From: Acidovorax sp. CCYZU-2555
GTDB taxonomy: Bacteria > Pseudomonadota > Gammaproteobacteria > Burkholderiales > Burkholderiaceae_C
Direction of reading: 5' to 3'
Length of the DNA: 64,000 nt
NCBI RefSeq assembly: GCF_018413525.1
Contig: NZ_JAHCDD010000015.1
Location: forward strand, 22,872 to 86,871
The first letter of the stretch is position 1. Every line of letters begins with the position of its first letter. Positions 37,723 to 46,327 of this stretch are shown here, one piece after another. The notes below the pieces were generated by a model. It saw only the letters and a list, made by a program, of their open reading frames with translations, was not told the origin of the DNA and searched no databases. A program made the translations under genes and the position numbers.

Positions 37723-38793
37723 ATGCACAAGATTTCAGCCCTCGCGCTGGTGGCCCTCAGCGCTGCCATGCCCGCCCTGGCCCAGAGCCAAAGCAACCTC
37801 ACGGTCTACGGCATTCTGGACGCCGCCGTGCGCACGCAAAGCGGCCTGACCGCGGGCTACGCCGGCGCGCCGAACAACACCACTGTGGTCAACAGCGGTG
37901 TCGGCCCCACAAGCCGCTGGGGCCTGCGCGGCCAGGAAGACCTGGGCGGCGGCCTCAAGGCCACGTTCAATCTCGAATCCACGCTGGGCGTGGACGTAGG
38001 CACCTCCGGCTCGGCCGCGGGCTTCTTCGATCGCGCCGCGGTGCTGGGCCTGGCCGGCAACTGGGGCGCGGTGACCGCCGGTCGCCAGAACACGCTGGTC
38101 GCGGACTCCGCGGGCATCGCCGACCCCATAGGCCTGCGCTTCGCGGGCCTGAACCCCAACATCCAGGTGACCAGCCTGACCGGCCACCGCCTGGGCATCG
38201 AATACGGCGCGACCAACACCAACGCCGCCTCCAACCGCGTCAACAACTCGATCAAGTACTCGGGCACGTTCGGCGGCCTGACCGTGCGCGCGATGTACAG
38301 CTTCGGGGAGTCCGCCATTTCCAGCACCCGCCAGGACACCAAGGGTCTGGGCCTGAACTACGCGGCCGGCGACCTGGCGCTGACCAGCGCCTACACGCAG
38401 TTCCACGACGCCAACGGCCTGGAGCTGGACGCCGCCACCATAGGAGCGGCCTGGAAGACCGGCGGCCTGCGCCTGATGCTCAATTACGGCCGCAACCAGG
38501 GCGACACCACCACCACCACGCAGACCACCAACAAGGTGCTGTCCTTCGGCGCCAACTACGCCTTCAACAACCAGTGGAGCTTCAACGGCGGCTACTACAA
38601 GGTCGACCGCGAGCGCACCGGCCTGAACAAGGACGGCTTCACGCGCCTGATCGGCTTTGTCGACTACAGCCTGTCGCGCCGTACCAAGCTGTACCTCGAA
38701 ATGGACTCCACCAAGTGGAAGGGCAACTACCAGGGCGTGGGCAACAAGGCACGTTCGAACGGCATGAGCCTGGGTGTGACCCACTCGTTCTGA
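37723..38793 (+). CDS. Gram-negative trimeric porin
   Basis: 356 residues, outer membrane. Sec signal ending AMPALAQ, mature start SNLTVYGILDAAV (first beta strand typical of beta-proteobacterial porins), SRWGLRGQEDLGGGLKATFNLES near the start, and a C-terminal strand ending in phenylalanine (GVTHSF), the usual outer-membrane insertion signal. AGGAG at 37711-37715 supports the ATG at 37723. Followed by a terminator. Specificity unknown; general anion-type porin likely. Confidence 0.93.
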   Translation: MHKISALALVALSAAMPALAQSQSNLTVYGILDAAVRTQSGLTAGYAGAPNNTTVVNSGVGPTSRWGLRGQEDLGGGLKATFNLESTLGVDVGTSGSAAGFFDRAAVLGLAGNWGAVTAGRQNTLVADSAGIADPIGLRFAGLNPNIQVTSLTGHRLGIEYGATNTNAASNRVNNSIKYSGTFGGLTVRAMYSFGESAISSTRQDTKGLGLNYAAGDLALTSAYTQFHDANGLELDAATIGAAWKTGGLRLMLNYGRNQGDTTTTTQTTNKVLSFGANYAFNNQWSFNGGYYKVDRERTGLNKDGFTRLIGFVDYSLSRRTKLYLEMDSTKWKGNYQGVGNKARSNGMSLGVTHSF

Positions 38794-38814
38794 TCGCTGC
38801 ACACCTGCGGTCTG

Positions 38815-38845
38815 AAATGGCACCTGGCATGGGTGCCATTTTTTT
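38815..38845 (+). terminator. Rho-independent terminator of the porin gene
   Basis: AAATGGCACC (38815-38824) pairs with GGTGCCATTT (38832-38841) over a 7-base loop, with the T run to 38845. Confidence 0.9.
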
Positions 38846-38918
38846 GGAGCATGGCCTACGCGTTCAGGCCTGAGCGAGCCGGCACAATGAAGTCCCTGTC
38901 GCTTCCGGAAAAACGCCC

Positions 38919-39563
38919 ATGTCTGACGCCACTTCCACCGCCCTGCCCGCAGGCCAGGACCCGCGCATTGCCCAGATCCTGACCTATTGGCTGGGTGCCG
39001 CCGCGCCCACCGATGCCGACGCGCTCGCGCGCCAGTCGCTGTGGTTCACCAAGTCCGCCGAAACCGATGCCGAGATCGGCGTGAAATTTGGACCACTGGT
39101 CGAAGAGGCGCTGTCGGGAGCGCTCGATGGCTGGGCCGAATCGGCGCGCGGGCGGCTGGCGCTGATCCTGCTGCTGGACCAGTTCACACGCAACCTGTTT
39201 CGCGACACGCCCAAAAGCTTTGCCGGCGACACGCAGGCCTTGCAGCTCGCGCTCGACGGCATTCTTGCGGGCCACGATGTCGCCCCTGGCGTGCCCAGCG
39301 TGGCACGCATCTTCTATTACCTGCCGCTGGAACATGCCGAAGATGGGCCGCTGCAGGCGCAAAGCGTGGCGGCATTCGGCAAGCTGCACGAACTGGCCAC
39401 GCCCGAACTGCGCGGTTTCTTTGCCGGCACGCTCGACTACGCGTTCAAGCACCAGGATGTGATCACGCGTTTCGGCCGCTTTCCGCACCGCAACCCGATT
39501 CTGGGCCGACCCAGCACCCCTGAGGAACAGGCGTACCTGGCCCAGCCGGGCGCGGGCTTCTGA
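38919..39563 (+). CDS. DUF924 family protein
   Basis: 214 residues, cytoplasmic. The family pattern is complete: ILTYWLG near the start, ALILLLDQFTRNLFRDTPKSFAGD in the middle, FYYLPLEHAEDG and a C-terminal FGRFPHRNPILGR. DUF924 proteins have a TPR-like helical fold with no agreed biochemical function. Start ATG at 38919. It ends five bases before the convergent acyltransferase gene. Confidence 0.85.
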   Translation: MSDATSTALPAGQDPRIAQILTYWLGAAAPTDADALARQSLWFTKSAETDAEIGVKFGPLVEEALSGALDGWAESARGRLALILLLDQFTRNLFRDTPKSFAGDTQALQLALDGILAGHDVAPGVPSVARIFYYLPLEHAEDGPLQAQSVAAFGKLHELATPELRGFFAGTLDYAFKHQDVITRFGRFPHRNPILGRPSTPEEQAYLAQPGAGF

Positions 39564-39567
39564 GCCT

Positions 39568-40662
39568 TCAGCCCGCCGTTGCCGCAACGCCCGCGCGTTC
39601 ATCGGCAACGCGCTTGGGCCGGTCGCGCCAGCGCATCGCCCAGCGCTCTATCGTGTAGAACGACAGCGCCGACAGCGCGACCGAGATCGCCAGGCCCGCG
39701 ACCACGACCACGGGCCACGAGTAATCGGCGCGCAGATAGCGCACCACCGGGTAGTGCCACAGGTAGACGCCGTACGACAGCCGGCCCAGGTAGACCAGCA
39801 CCGGCGCGCGGAACATCTCGTAGACCATGCCGCGCTGCTGCTGCACCGCGACCAGCAGCACCAGCGCCGCGCATTCGACGACCGTCAGACCCCAGACCAT
39901 CACTGCCTGGTTGTCCCATTCGAGGCGCATCAGCAGCGGAATCGCCAGCGGCAGCCACATGGCATGCGGCATGCGCTTTTGCAGCGCCTGGATCCAGCTC
40001 GGCTTCTCGATCACCAGCGCCGCCAGCAGACTGCCGGCCAGCAGGCCCGAAGCCCGGGTATCGAAGCGGAAGAAAATCTCGTAGAAATGCTGTCCCTGGC
40101 CCACCCAGAACAGGCGCCAGGCTGTGCTCAGCACCCACAGCAAAAGAATGGAGCGCCACAGCTTTCCGGCCTGGGTCTTGCGCAGCAACAGCACCAGCAA
40201 CGGCGGCCAGACGAGGTAGAAATGCTCCTCGACCGACAGCGACCACATGTGCAGCAGCGTGTCGGGGCTGTCGAAGAAAGCGATGCCGTAATCGGCGAGA
40301 TATAACGCGGAAACCAGCGCATCCTGATGGATGTCGTCGAGATCGGGCCAGAGCAGCGGCGCGATAAGACAATAGGCAGCGAGAAACAGCAGCAGCGCGG
40401 GCATCAGCCGGAAGAAGCGGCGCCGATAGAAGCGCCAGTAATCCAGGCGCTGGTGGTCCTGGAATTCCTGCAGCAGCAGCGAAGTGATCAGGAAGCCGCT
40501 GAGCACGAAGAACAGATCGACGCCCAGGAAGGCGCCCTCGAACATCGGCACATGCGCATGGGATAAAAGCACCAGCACGATCGCCACGCCGCGTAAACCG
40601 TCGAGCGCGGGGTTGTAGCGCAGTTTGAAGTCTTGCAAAGCCAAACCGGAAGTACCTTTCAT
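39568..40662 (-). CDS. Acyltransferase family 3 (OafA/YrhL-like) membrane protein
   Basis: 364 residues with about ten membrane segments. N-terminal YNPALDGLRGVAIVLVLLSH has the catalytic histidine region, followed by GAFLGVDLFFVLSGFLI, YRRRFFRLMPALLL, and WSLSVEEHFYLVWP, all standard for the family that O-acylates surface polysaccharides or other exported sugars. It lacks the C-terminal SGNH domain found in OafA proper. Acceptor unknown. The ATG at 40662 is chosen since the preceding eight codons add nothing family-like. Confidence 0.9.
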   Translation of the reverse strand: MKGTSGLALQDFKLRYNPALDGLRGVAIVLVLLSHAHVPMFEGAFLGVDLFFVLSGFLITSLLLQEFQDHQRLDYWRFYRRRFFRLMPALLLFLAAYCLIAPLLWPDLDDIHQDALVSALYLADYGIAFFDSPDTLLHMWSLSVEEHFYLVWPPLLVLLLRKTQAGKLWRSILLLWVLSTAWRLFWVGQGQHFYEIFFRFDTRASGLLAGSLLAALVIEKPSWIQALQKRMPHAMWLPLAIPLLMRLEWDNQAVMVWGLTVVECAALVLLVAVQQQRGMVYEMFRAPVLVYLGRLSYGVYLWHYPVVRYLRADYSWPVVVVAGLAISVALSALSFYTIERWAMRWRDRPKRVADERAGVAATAG

Positions 40663-41226
40663 CCATCCGGGACTGGCCCGAATCATTCACATGGGAGGAG
40701 CGTGCAAGCCGCCGGGCGGCACAGGCACGCACGACAGGCGCTGGCCCGAGTCGATCGGAGCCAGTGCAGAAAATAACGGCACAGAAGGGAACAGCGGTAG
40801 AAATCTGCGCAGCACGCGCAGGCCCTGCAAATGCTGCGGCCCGCTCTAGCGGTGGCACAGCGTTGCAGCCCTTGGAGTGCTCAACGAGCACTTGGCCGGC
40901 TGAATAGGATCAGCGTTTTTTCATTCTAACCACGGTTCTGCCTCAGAACCTTGCTAGCAAATTTAATAGCAACCCAAATGGGGTTCAAGGGAAAAAAGCC
41001 TACAACGCATGTAAGAAATAGTAGGAAGCGGCAGGTCGGCCGGGCCGGCGCAAACGCCGGCACCGGGCCCGCCGCAGCCGTGCAGACCGGCAAATATGTA
41101 TCGGATGAAAAATGATGCAACGCGTGGCGTCACATGGGGTTGCCGCCGTCCGGGCAACCACGGGCGCCTGCGGGCGCCCTGGAAAAGTCGCAACGGGCAT
41201 GGAGACCGATGCGTTGCGCTCAGCGC
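40663..41226. other. Gene-free interval with a lower-GC patch and a strong dyad
   Basis: 564 bases between the acyltransferase and the zinc-ribbon gene. Bases 40900-41030 are clearly less GC-rich than the rest. They contain GGTTCTG-CCT-CAGAACC (40934-40950, a perfect 7-pair hairpin with 3-base loop) and, next to it, the palindrome TTGCTAGCAA (40951-40960). No T run follows on either strand, so it is not an obvious terminator. A 64-codon minus-strand frame (40926-41120) has a hydrophobic stretch but no ribosome-binding site or recognised relative. I see no certain gene. Confidence 0.5.
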
Positions 41227-41478
41227 TTAACGCTTGACGACGGACCAGCCGGCATGCAGGTTCTGCTTGTCGTTCTCGTAATCCCAGATCGTGCCGCAGC
41301 GGTCGCACTGATAACGCGTGACCGTCACCTGGCCCGAAGCCCGCTCTTCCTTGCGGTTGCCATGCTGGGCCAGCTCGACATGGCCCTTGGCGCGGCGCCA
41401 GTTTTGCTGGATGCCTTCGCACGAAGTGCACATGGGCTCAGGCGTGTTGGCGGGGGTGGAGGAGCGATCTTGGGTCAT
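41227..41478 (-). CDS. Small zinc-ribbon-like protein
   Basis: 83 residues with two Cys-x2-Cys pairs (17/20 and 58/61) that can bind one zinc, separated by a charged middle part. YQCDRCGTIWDYENDKQNLHAGW is reminiscent of nucleic-acid-associated zinc ribbons. No family name can be given with confidence. ATG at 41478. It lies downstream of the DTW-methyltransferase pair on the same strand. Confidence 0.65.
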   Translation of the reverse strand: MTQDRSSTPANTPEPMCTSCEGIQQNWRRAKGHVELAQHGNRKEERASGQVTVTRYQCDRCGTIWDYENDKQNLHAGWSVVKR

Positions 41479-41591
41479 GGAGCGTGGGATAAAAAGTGGC
41501 GGGAGTCAGCGCAGCGCACAACGACCCCAAGGGGCGTGATTGTGCCGCAAGGCCCGCCCTGAGCGCTTGGCAGGGTGAAAACGCGCTGCGT

Positions 41592-42356
41592 TCAGCGCGC
41601 GGTCGCAGGCGCACCCAGCGCGCGCAAGGCCTGGTGCGCAGGGCTTTCGAGGTCGGGCGGCAGCTGGTGCTTGGCCTGCAGGTAATGGTGGGTGAACATG
41701 TCAAAATAGGCTTCGAGCGTCTGCGCGGCGCGCGTGTCGCCGCCCAGCTCCAGACACAGCGCCGCGACTTCGGCGGTGCAGAAATGGTCGCAGCGCGTCG
41801 AGCGCCGCAGCTGGTAGCGCGAGACCTGTTCGGCCAGCAGGCTCAGCACCGGAAAGCGCTCGAGATAAGGACTCTTGCGGAACATCTTGCGCGCTTCGGG
41901 CCAGGTCGCATCCAGCAGTATGTAGAGCGGGCGTCGGCCCGCATCGGCCGCCGGCGCCACGGCATGCACCACGCGTTCCGGCGCCGCATACTCCCCTGGA
42001 AACACCACATAGGGCTGCCACTGCGGATCGGCCAGCAGCGCCAGCAGCGCCGGGTCGACTTCGGTGCGCGCCCAGCCAAACGCAAACGTGTCCTGCACCA
42101 CATCGGCCACGAGCCAGCCGGTGTTGCTGGGCTTGAGCGGTTCGATATCGGCCATCAGCAGGCACACGCCCGCGCGCGTGGGCTGGGTTGGACGCAGCGC
42201 GCACAGGCAATGGCTGGGCCGCAGCCGGCAGCCCGCGCAGCGCTCGCCGCGCGGTCCGCCGCGCGGTCCGCCGCGCGCCAGGAACGGCTTGACGCTGCGC
42301 GCCAGACGCGCGCTGCGCAGGCGCGACACCGCGTGGGGCGTGATGTCTTCGGCCAT
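41592..42356 (-). CDS. DTW-domain tRNA-uridine aminocarboxypropyltransferase-like protein
   Basis: 254 residues. DTW family (TapT/TuaA), which transfers the aminocarboxypropyl group of SAM to uridine in tRNA (acp3U). The four-cysteine set CAGC...CLC (40, 43, 50, 52), MADIEPLKPSNTG and LLDATWPEARKMFRKSPYL (DATW at 149-152, a common DGTW variant) are present. The start ATG overlaps the stop of the upstream methyltransferase gene (TGATG), implying translational coupling. An in-frame 12-bp tandem repeat encodes GGPR repeats near the N-terminus. Confidence 0.87.
   Translation of the reverse strand: MAEDITPHAVSRLRSARLARSVKPFLARGGPRGGPRGERCAGCRLRPSHCLCALRPTQPTRAGVCLLMADIEPLKPSNTGWLVADVVQDTFAFGWARTEVDPALLALLADPQWQPYVVFPGEYAAPERVVHAVAPAADAGRRPLYILLDATWPEARKMFRKSPYLERFPVLSLLAEQVSRYQLRRSTRCDHFCTAEVAALCLELGGDTRAAQTLEAYFDMFTHHYLQAKHQLPPDLESPAHQALRALGAPATAR
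42246..42277. repeat. 12-bp tandem repeat inside the DTW gene
   Basis: Unit GCCGCGCGGTCC occurs at 42246-42257 and 42258-42269, with a partial third copy to 42277. The period keeps the reading frame and codes for a Gly-Gly-Pro-Arg repeat. Confidence 0.8.
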
Positions 42357-42961
42357 CAGCGCGCCGCGCACTCGAGTTCGAACAGCGGCACTTCGGCGTC
42401 GCGGTGCAGCCAGATGCCGCCGCCCAGTTCGGTGAATCCGTGCGACAGACCGCGCCGGTACAGCTCGGCCCGGTGGCGAAACAGCCGCGGGTCGGTCAGC
42501 GTCTCATCAAGGATGTCGCGCTCCCAGTCTTCATGCGACACGGCCTCGATGTACAACGCGCCCTGGCTCAAGCTGGCGAAGTTCTGCAGCGCGCGCTTGA
42601 GGTCGGCCGCGCTCAGGTAGGGCAGAACGCCCTGGCAGATGACGAAATCGAAAGGCTCGGACGCGCGGTAATCGACCACCGAGCCGCGCTCCCAGCCGAA
42701 GCGCTCGCACAGGTAGGCGCTGTACTCGACGCCATGGAACGTGGCCTGCGGAAAATGCCGCGCGATGATGTCGCGCCACAGGCCTATGCCGCAGCCGACG
42801 TCGAGCACGCGCCGCACCGGCACGCGCAGGTATTTGAGGTAACTGCAGACAAAGTTGCCCAGGCGCTCCATGTGCTGGGGGTCGACCACGCTGGTTTTCT
42901 TGTCGAAATAGTAGCGCTCGTAATACGCCTCGTCGAACCAACTGTCACTTGCAGATTTCAC
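42356..42961 (-). CDS. Class I SAM-dependent methyltransferase
   Basis: 201 residues. Rossmann methyltransferase with motif I RVLDVGCGIGLW (about 51-62), FHGVEYSAYLCERFGW for the ribose-binding acidic loop and FDFVICQGVLPYL for motif IV. Substrate unknown. I prefer the GTG start at 42961, which has GAGGAG five bases upstream; the ATG at 42979 would add six residues and overlap that site. Coupled to the DTW gene, so a nucleic-acid substrate such as tRNA is possible but unproven. Confidence 0.8.
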   Translation of the reverse strand: MKSASDSWFDEAYYERYYFDKKTSVVDPQHMERLGNFVCSYLKYLRVPVRRVLDVGCGIGLWRDIIARHFPQATFHGVEYSAYLCERFGWERGSVVDYRASEPFDFVICQGVLPYLSAADLKRALQNFASLSQGALYIEAVSHEDWERDILDETLTDPRLFRHRAELYRRGLSHGFTELGGGIWLHRDAEVPLFELECAAR

Positions 42962-43188
42962 GCACTCTCCTCGGGCCATGCCGGCGCGCCGACAGCGGGC
43001 AAGACATTTGCCCCAGGGATTCGAGTATCGCGCAGCGCCAGGGCCGGGCGCTGCCGTCGGGTCTTTCGGCCGCACGCTTCGATTGCGGTTTTTTCACGGT
43101 TGGCGATGCGCGTTTTTCCCACAGACGACGCGCCCGCCCCCTCTTAATCTGGAGTCATAGCCTTGCCCGACAGGGAGGGAGACCTTTA

Positions 43189-43779
43189 ATGAAACCGTCC
43201 AGCGCGGCACCTCGCGGTGCCAACCCGTCGCGTCAGGCCGCCGCCTCGGCAGCGCGCGAGCGCCTGGCGCTGAACCAGGCCGGCATCGAGGCCGCCAAGG
43301 CCGACTTGCAGGCCGGTGCCGTGACCCCGCACTTCGGCCCCTGGCGCGAGGAAATCATAGCCCTGCTCAACGACGCGCTGGCCACCGAGTGGATCTGCGT
43401 GATGCGCTACAAGCGCCACCATTTCACCGCCGTCGGACTCGCCTCGCCCGCGATCGCCAGCGAGTTCCTGGTGCATGCGAACGACGAAGCCCAGCATGCC
43501 GACTGGCTCGCGCGGCGCATCGTGCAGCTCGGCGGCGAACCCGATTTCAACCCCGACACGCTGAGCCAGCGCAGCCATGCAAGCTACAACGCAGCGCGCG
43601 AACTGCAGGCCATGATCCGCGCCAACCTGATCGCCGAGCGCGTGGCCATCGAGACCTACAGCCAGATGATCAGCCTGATCGGCGACAAGGACCCGACCAC
43701 GCGCCGCCTGATCGAAGCCATCCTGGAGCAGGAACAACACCACGCCGAAGAACTCGCGGATTGGCTGGCGCCGGCATAA
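43189..43779 (+). CDS. Ferritin-like (bacterioferritin-type) protein
   Basis: 196 residues: a charged 45-residue N-terminal extension, then a four-helix ferritin-like bundle. Di-iron ligands are visible in each helix: LLNDALATEWICVMRYKRHH, ANDEAQHADWLARR, ANLIAERVAIETY and LEQEQHHAEELADWL. Such proteins oxidise and store iron or handle peroxide. It lacks the haem-binding methionine context of true bacterioferritin as far as I can see. A long purine-rich Shine-Dalgarno (AGGGAGGGAG) precedes the ATG. Confidence 0.85.
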   Translation: MKPSSAAPRGANPSRQAAASAARERLALNQAGIEAAKADLQAGAVTPHFGPWREEIIALLNDALATEWICVMRYKRHHFTAVGLASPAIASEFLVHANDEAQHADWLARRIVQLGGEPDFNPDTLSQRSHASYNAARELQAMIRANLIAERVAIETYSQMISLIGDKDPTTRRLIEAILEQEQHHAEELADWLAPA

Positions 43780-43914
43780 CGCTACGCGCCACAAGGCCAA
43801 AACGCTGCCGCCAGAGGCAAGCCGGCACCCCTGAAGCAGCTTCCCCTTTTTTCAGCCACACTGCGCGCTTTGCATTCCCAGCAGCCTGGCCTGCTCAGCA
43901 CTGTGCGCTTTTCC

Positions 43915-46320
43915 GTGAATGATTTGAAGCTGCCCGCCCGCGCGGCGGCCGCATGGCAACATGCGCAAGCCTGGCCCTTCTGGCCGACCCGCGAGCGCCT
44001 GGCAGCGCTGCGCCGGCCCACGCGCAAACAGTGGGCCTGGGGCCTGGCCGCGCTGCCGCTGCTGGCGCTGCTGTATGTGCTGATATTGATTCCGTTCACG
44101 CCCGGCATCCGTGACATCCGCAAGGCCAGGCTCGAGCAGCCGGCCCAGATCCTGAGCCAGGACGGCAAGGAAATCGCGGTGTTCAAGCGCAGCAACCGCG
44201 ACTGGGTCGCGCTCGACCAGATCTCCCCGGCCGTGGTGAAGGCGCTGATCGCCACCGAAGACCACCGCTTCTACGACCACCATGGGCTCGACTGGCGGCG
44301 CACGGCGTCGTCGCTGGTCTATACGCTGGGCGGCGACCGCCAAGGCGGCTCGACCATCACGCAGCAGCTCGCGCGCAACCTCTATCCCGCCGAAATCGGC
44401 CGCGCGCCCACGCTCACGCGCAAGCTCAAGGAAGCGATCACGGCGTTCAAGATCGAGGCGCTCTATACCAAGGACGAAATCCTCGAGACCTATCTCAACA
44501 CCGTGCCGTTTCTCTACAACGCCTACGGCATCGAGATGGCGGCGCGCACCTATTTCGACAAATCGGCCAAGCAGTTGAACGTGCTCGAGTCGGCAACCCT
44601 GGTCGGCATGCTCAAGGGCACGAGTTATTACAACCCGGTGCTCAACCCCGAACGCTCGGTCGCACGGCGCAACACCGTGCTGTCGCAGATGGTCAAGCGC
44701 GAGGAACTCGACGCGGCGACCTTCGAGCAGCTCAAGAAACGGCCGCTGCGCATCGACTTCGAACGCCAGGAAGAACCCACCGGTCCCGCCCCCCACTTCG
44801 CGCAGCAGCTGCGCAAATGGCTGATTTCCTGGGCCGACAAGAACGACTACAACATCTACACCGACGGCCTGGTGGTGCACACCACGCTCAACGCGCAACT
44901 GCAGTCCTGGGCCAACCAGGCCGTGGCGCGCCAGGGCCGCACGCTGCAGGGCATTGCCGACGCAGGCTGGAACCAGCGCGGCGGCTGGAACAGCGACAAC
45001 CCGCTGGTGCTGACGCTGGTGCGCGAGTCGGACGAATACCGCAAGTCGGCGCTGGAACCCGAACAGGCCTTGCAGGCGCTGCTCAAGGACAAGGCCTTCA
45101 TGCGCCGGCTGCGCACGCAGAAGACCCGGCCCGAAGCCGGCCTGCTGGCGATGGACCCGACCACGGGCGCGGTGCGCGCCTGGGTCGGCAGCCGCGACTT
45201 CGCGATCGACGGTTTCGACCATGTGCAGCAGGCGCGCCGCCAGCCGGGCTCGACCTTCAAGCCCTTTGTCTATGGCGCAGCGCTGCAGCAGGGCCTGCAC
45301 GCCGATGACAAACGCCCCGACCAGGCCGTCGAGATCAACCTCGCCGGCGGCGAAGTCTGGCGCCCCAGCGATGCCGGACCGCCCAGCGGCAAGGACATGA
45401 CGCTGGCCGACGCGCTGGCGTTCTCCAAGAACACCATCACGGCCGCGCTGATGCAGGAAGTCGGCGTGAACAAGGTGGTGCAGCTGGCGCGCGCGCTGGG
45501 CGTGCGCCAGAGCCCGCTCGAGCCCGTGCCCGCGCTGGCCCTGGGCAGCAGCCCGGTCACGCTCAAGGAAATGGTCAGCGCCTATGGCACGCTGGCCAAT
45601 GGCGGGCGCTACCTCGAACCGATGTGGGTCACGCGCATCGAGAACCGCGATGGCGAGCTGCTGGCCGAGTTCGCGCCGACGGCGCCCGAGCAGGCGCTCG
45701 ACGGCCAGCTCAGCTTCACGCTGGTCGATATGCTGCGCGGCGTGATCGACAAGGGCACGGCGCGCGCGATCCGCCAGCAATACGGCATACGCGCCGATGT
45801 CGCGGGCAAGACCGGCACCACGCAAGGCAATGCCGACGGCTGGTTCATCATGATGCACCCCGAACTGGTGGTCGGCGCCTGGGCCGGCTTCAACGACGGC
45901 CGCATCAGCCTGCGCAACGACCATTGGGGCCAGGGTGCGCGCAGCGCGCTGCCCATGGTCGGCGACCTGACCGCGCGCGCGCTGCGCGCACGCGTGATCG
46001 ACAGCCGCGCCAAGTTCACCGCGCCCGAGGAACACCGCTGGTGGAGCGGATTCGGCGAAGCGCTGCGCACGCGCTGGGACAGCTGGTGGGCTCCGGCCAA
46101 GCCGCAGCCCGACGCCGCGCCGCGCAAGCGCGCCGAGCCCGCGCCCGACAACGCCGCACCCGCTCCCGTCGAGCCCGCGCCGGAGGCGCCGGCCGAACGC
46201 ATCACCGTCGTGCCCGCCACGGGCCTGCCCATGCCCACGGAAACCATAGAGGAAAGCACGCCACTGCTGCCGCTGACGCCCGGCAGCGTGGGCCAGCCGT
46301 GGACTCCGGATTCGCAGTAA
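43915..46320 (+). CDS. Penicillin-binding protein 1A (bifunctional transglycosylase/transpeptidase)
   Basis: About 801 residues. One N-terminal membrane anchor (about 40-60), glycosyltransferase 51 domain with catalytic EDHRFYDHHG (Glu115) and QGGSTITQQLARNLY, then the transpeptidase domain with GSTFKPF (Ser446), SKN (504-506) and KTGTT (632-636). The last 80 residues are Pro/Ala-rich. It polymerises and cross-links peptidoglycan in the periplasm. A GTG at 43915 is given as start; a TTG at 43870 is open in frame and cannot be excluded. Neither has a good ribosome-binding site. Confidence 0.93.
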   Translation: MNDLKLPARAAAAWQHAQAWPFWPTRERLAALRRPTRKQWAWGLAALPLLALLYVLILIPFTPGIRDIRKARLEQPAQILSQDGKEIAVFKRSNRDWVALDQISPAVVKALIATEDHRFYDHHGLDWRRTASSLVYTLGGDRQGGSTITQQLARNLYPAEIGRAPTLTRKLKEAITAFKIEALYTKDEILETYLNTVPFLYNAYGIEMAARTYFDKSAKQLNVLESATLVGMLKGTSYYNPVLNPERSVARRNTVLSQMVKREELDAATFEQLKKRPLRIDFERQEEPTGPAPHFAQQLRKWLISWADKNDYNIYTDGLVVHTTLNAQLQSWANQAVARQGRTLQGIADAGWNQRGGWNSDNPLVLTLVRESDEYRKSALEPEQALQALLKDKAFMRRLRTQKTRPEAGLLAMDPTTGAVRAWVGSRDFAIDGFDHVQQARRQPGSTFKPFVYGAALQQGLHADDKRPDQAVEINLAGGEVWRPSDAGPPSGKDMTLADALAFSKNTITAALMQEVGVNKVVQLARALGVRQSPLEPVPALALGSSPVTLKEMVSAYGTLANGGRYLEPMWVTRIENRDGELLAEFAPTAPEQALDGQLSFTLVDMLRGVIDKGTARAIRQQYGIRADVAGKTGTTQGNADGWFIMMHPELVVGAWAGFNDGRISLRNDHWGQGARSALPMVGDLTARALRARVIDSRAKFTAPEEHRWWSGFGEALRTRWDSWWAPAKPQPDAAPRKRAEPAPDNAAPAPVEPAPEAPAERITVVPATGLPMPTETIEESTPLLPLTPGSVGQPWTPDSQ

Positions 46321-46327
46321 GCGCCGG

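Noticed and set aside
40926..41120. 64-codon minus-strand frame with a hydrophobic stretch
   Set aside because: No ribosome-binding site, no family resemblance, and it spans the palindromic low-GC patch. Kept only as a remark in the gap entry.
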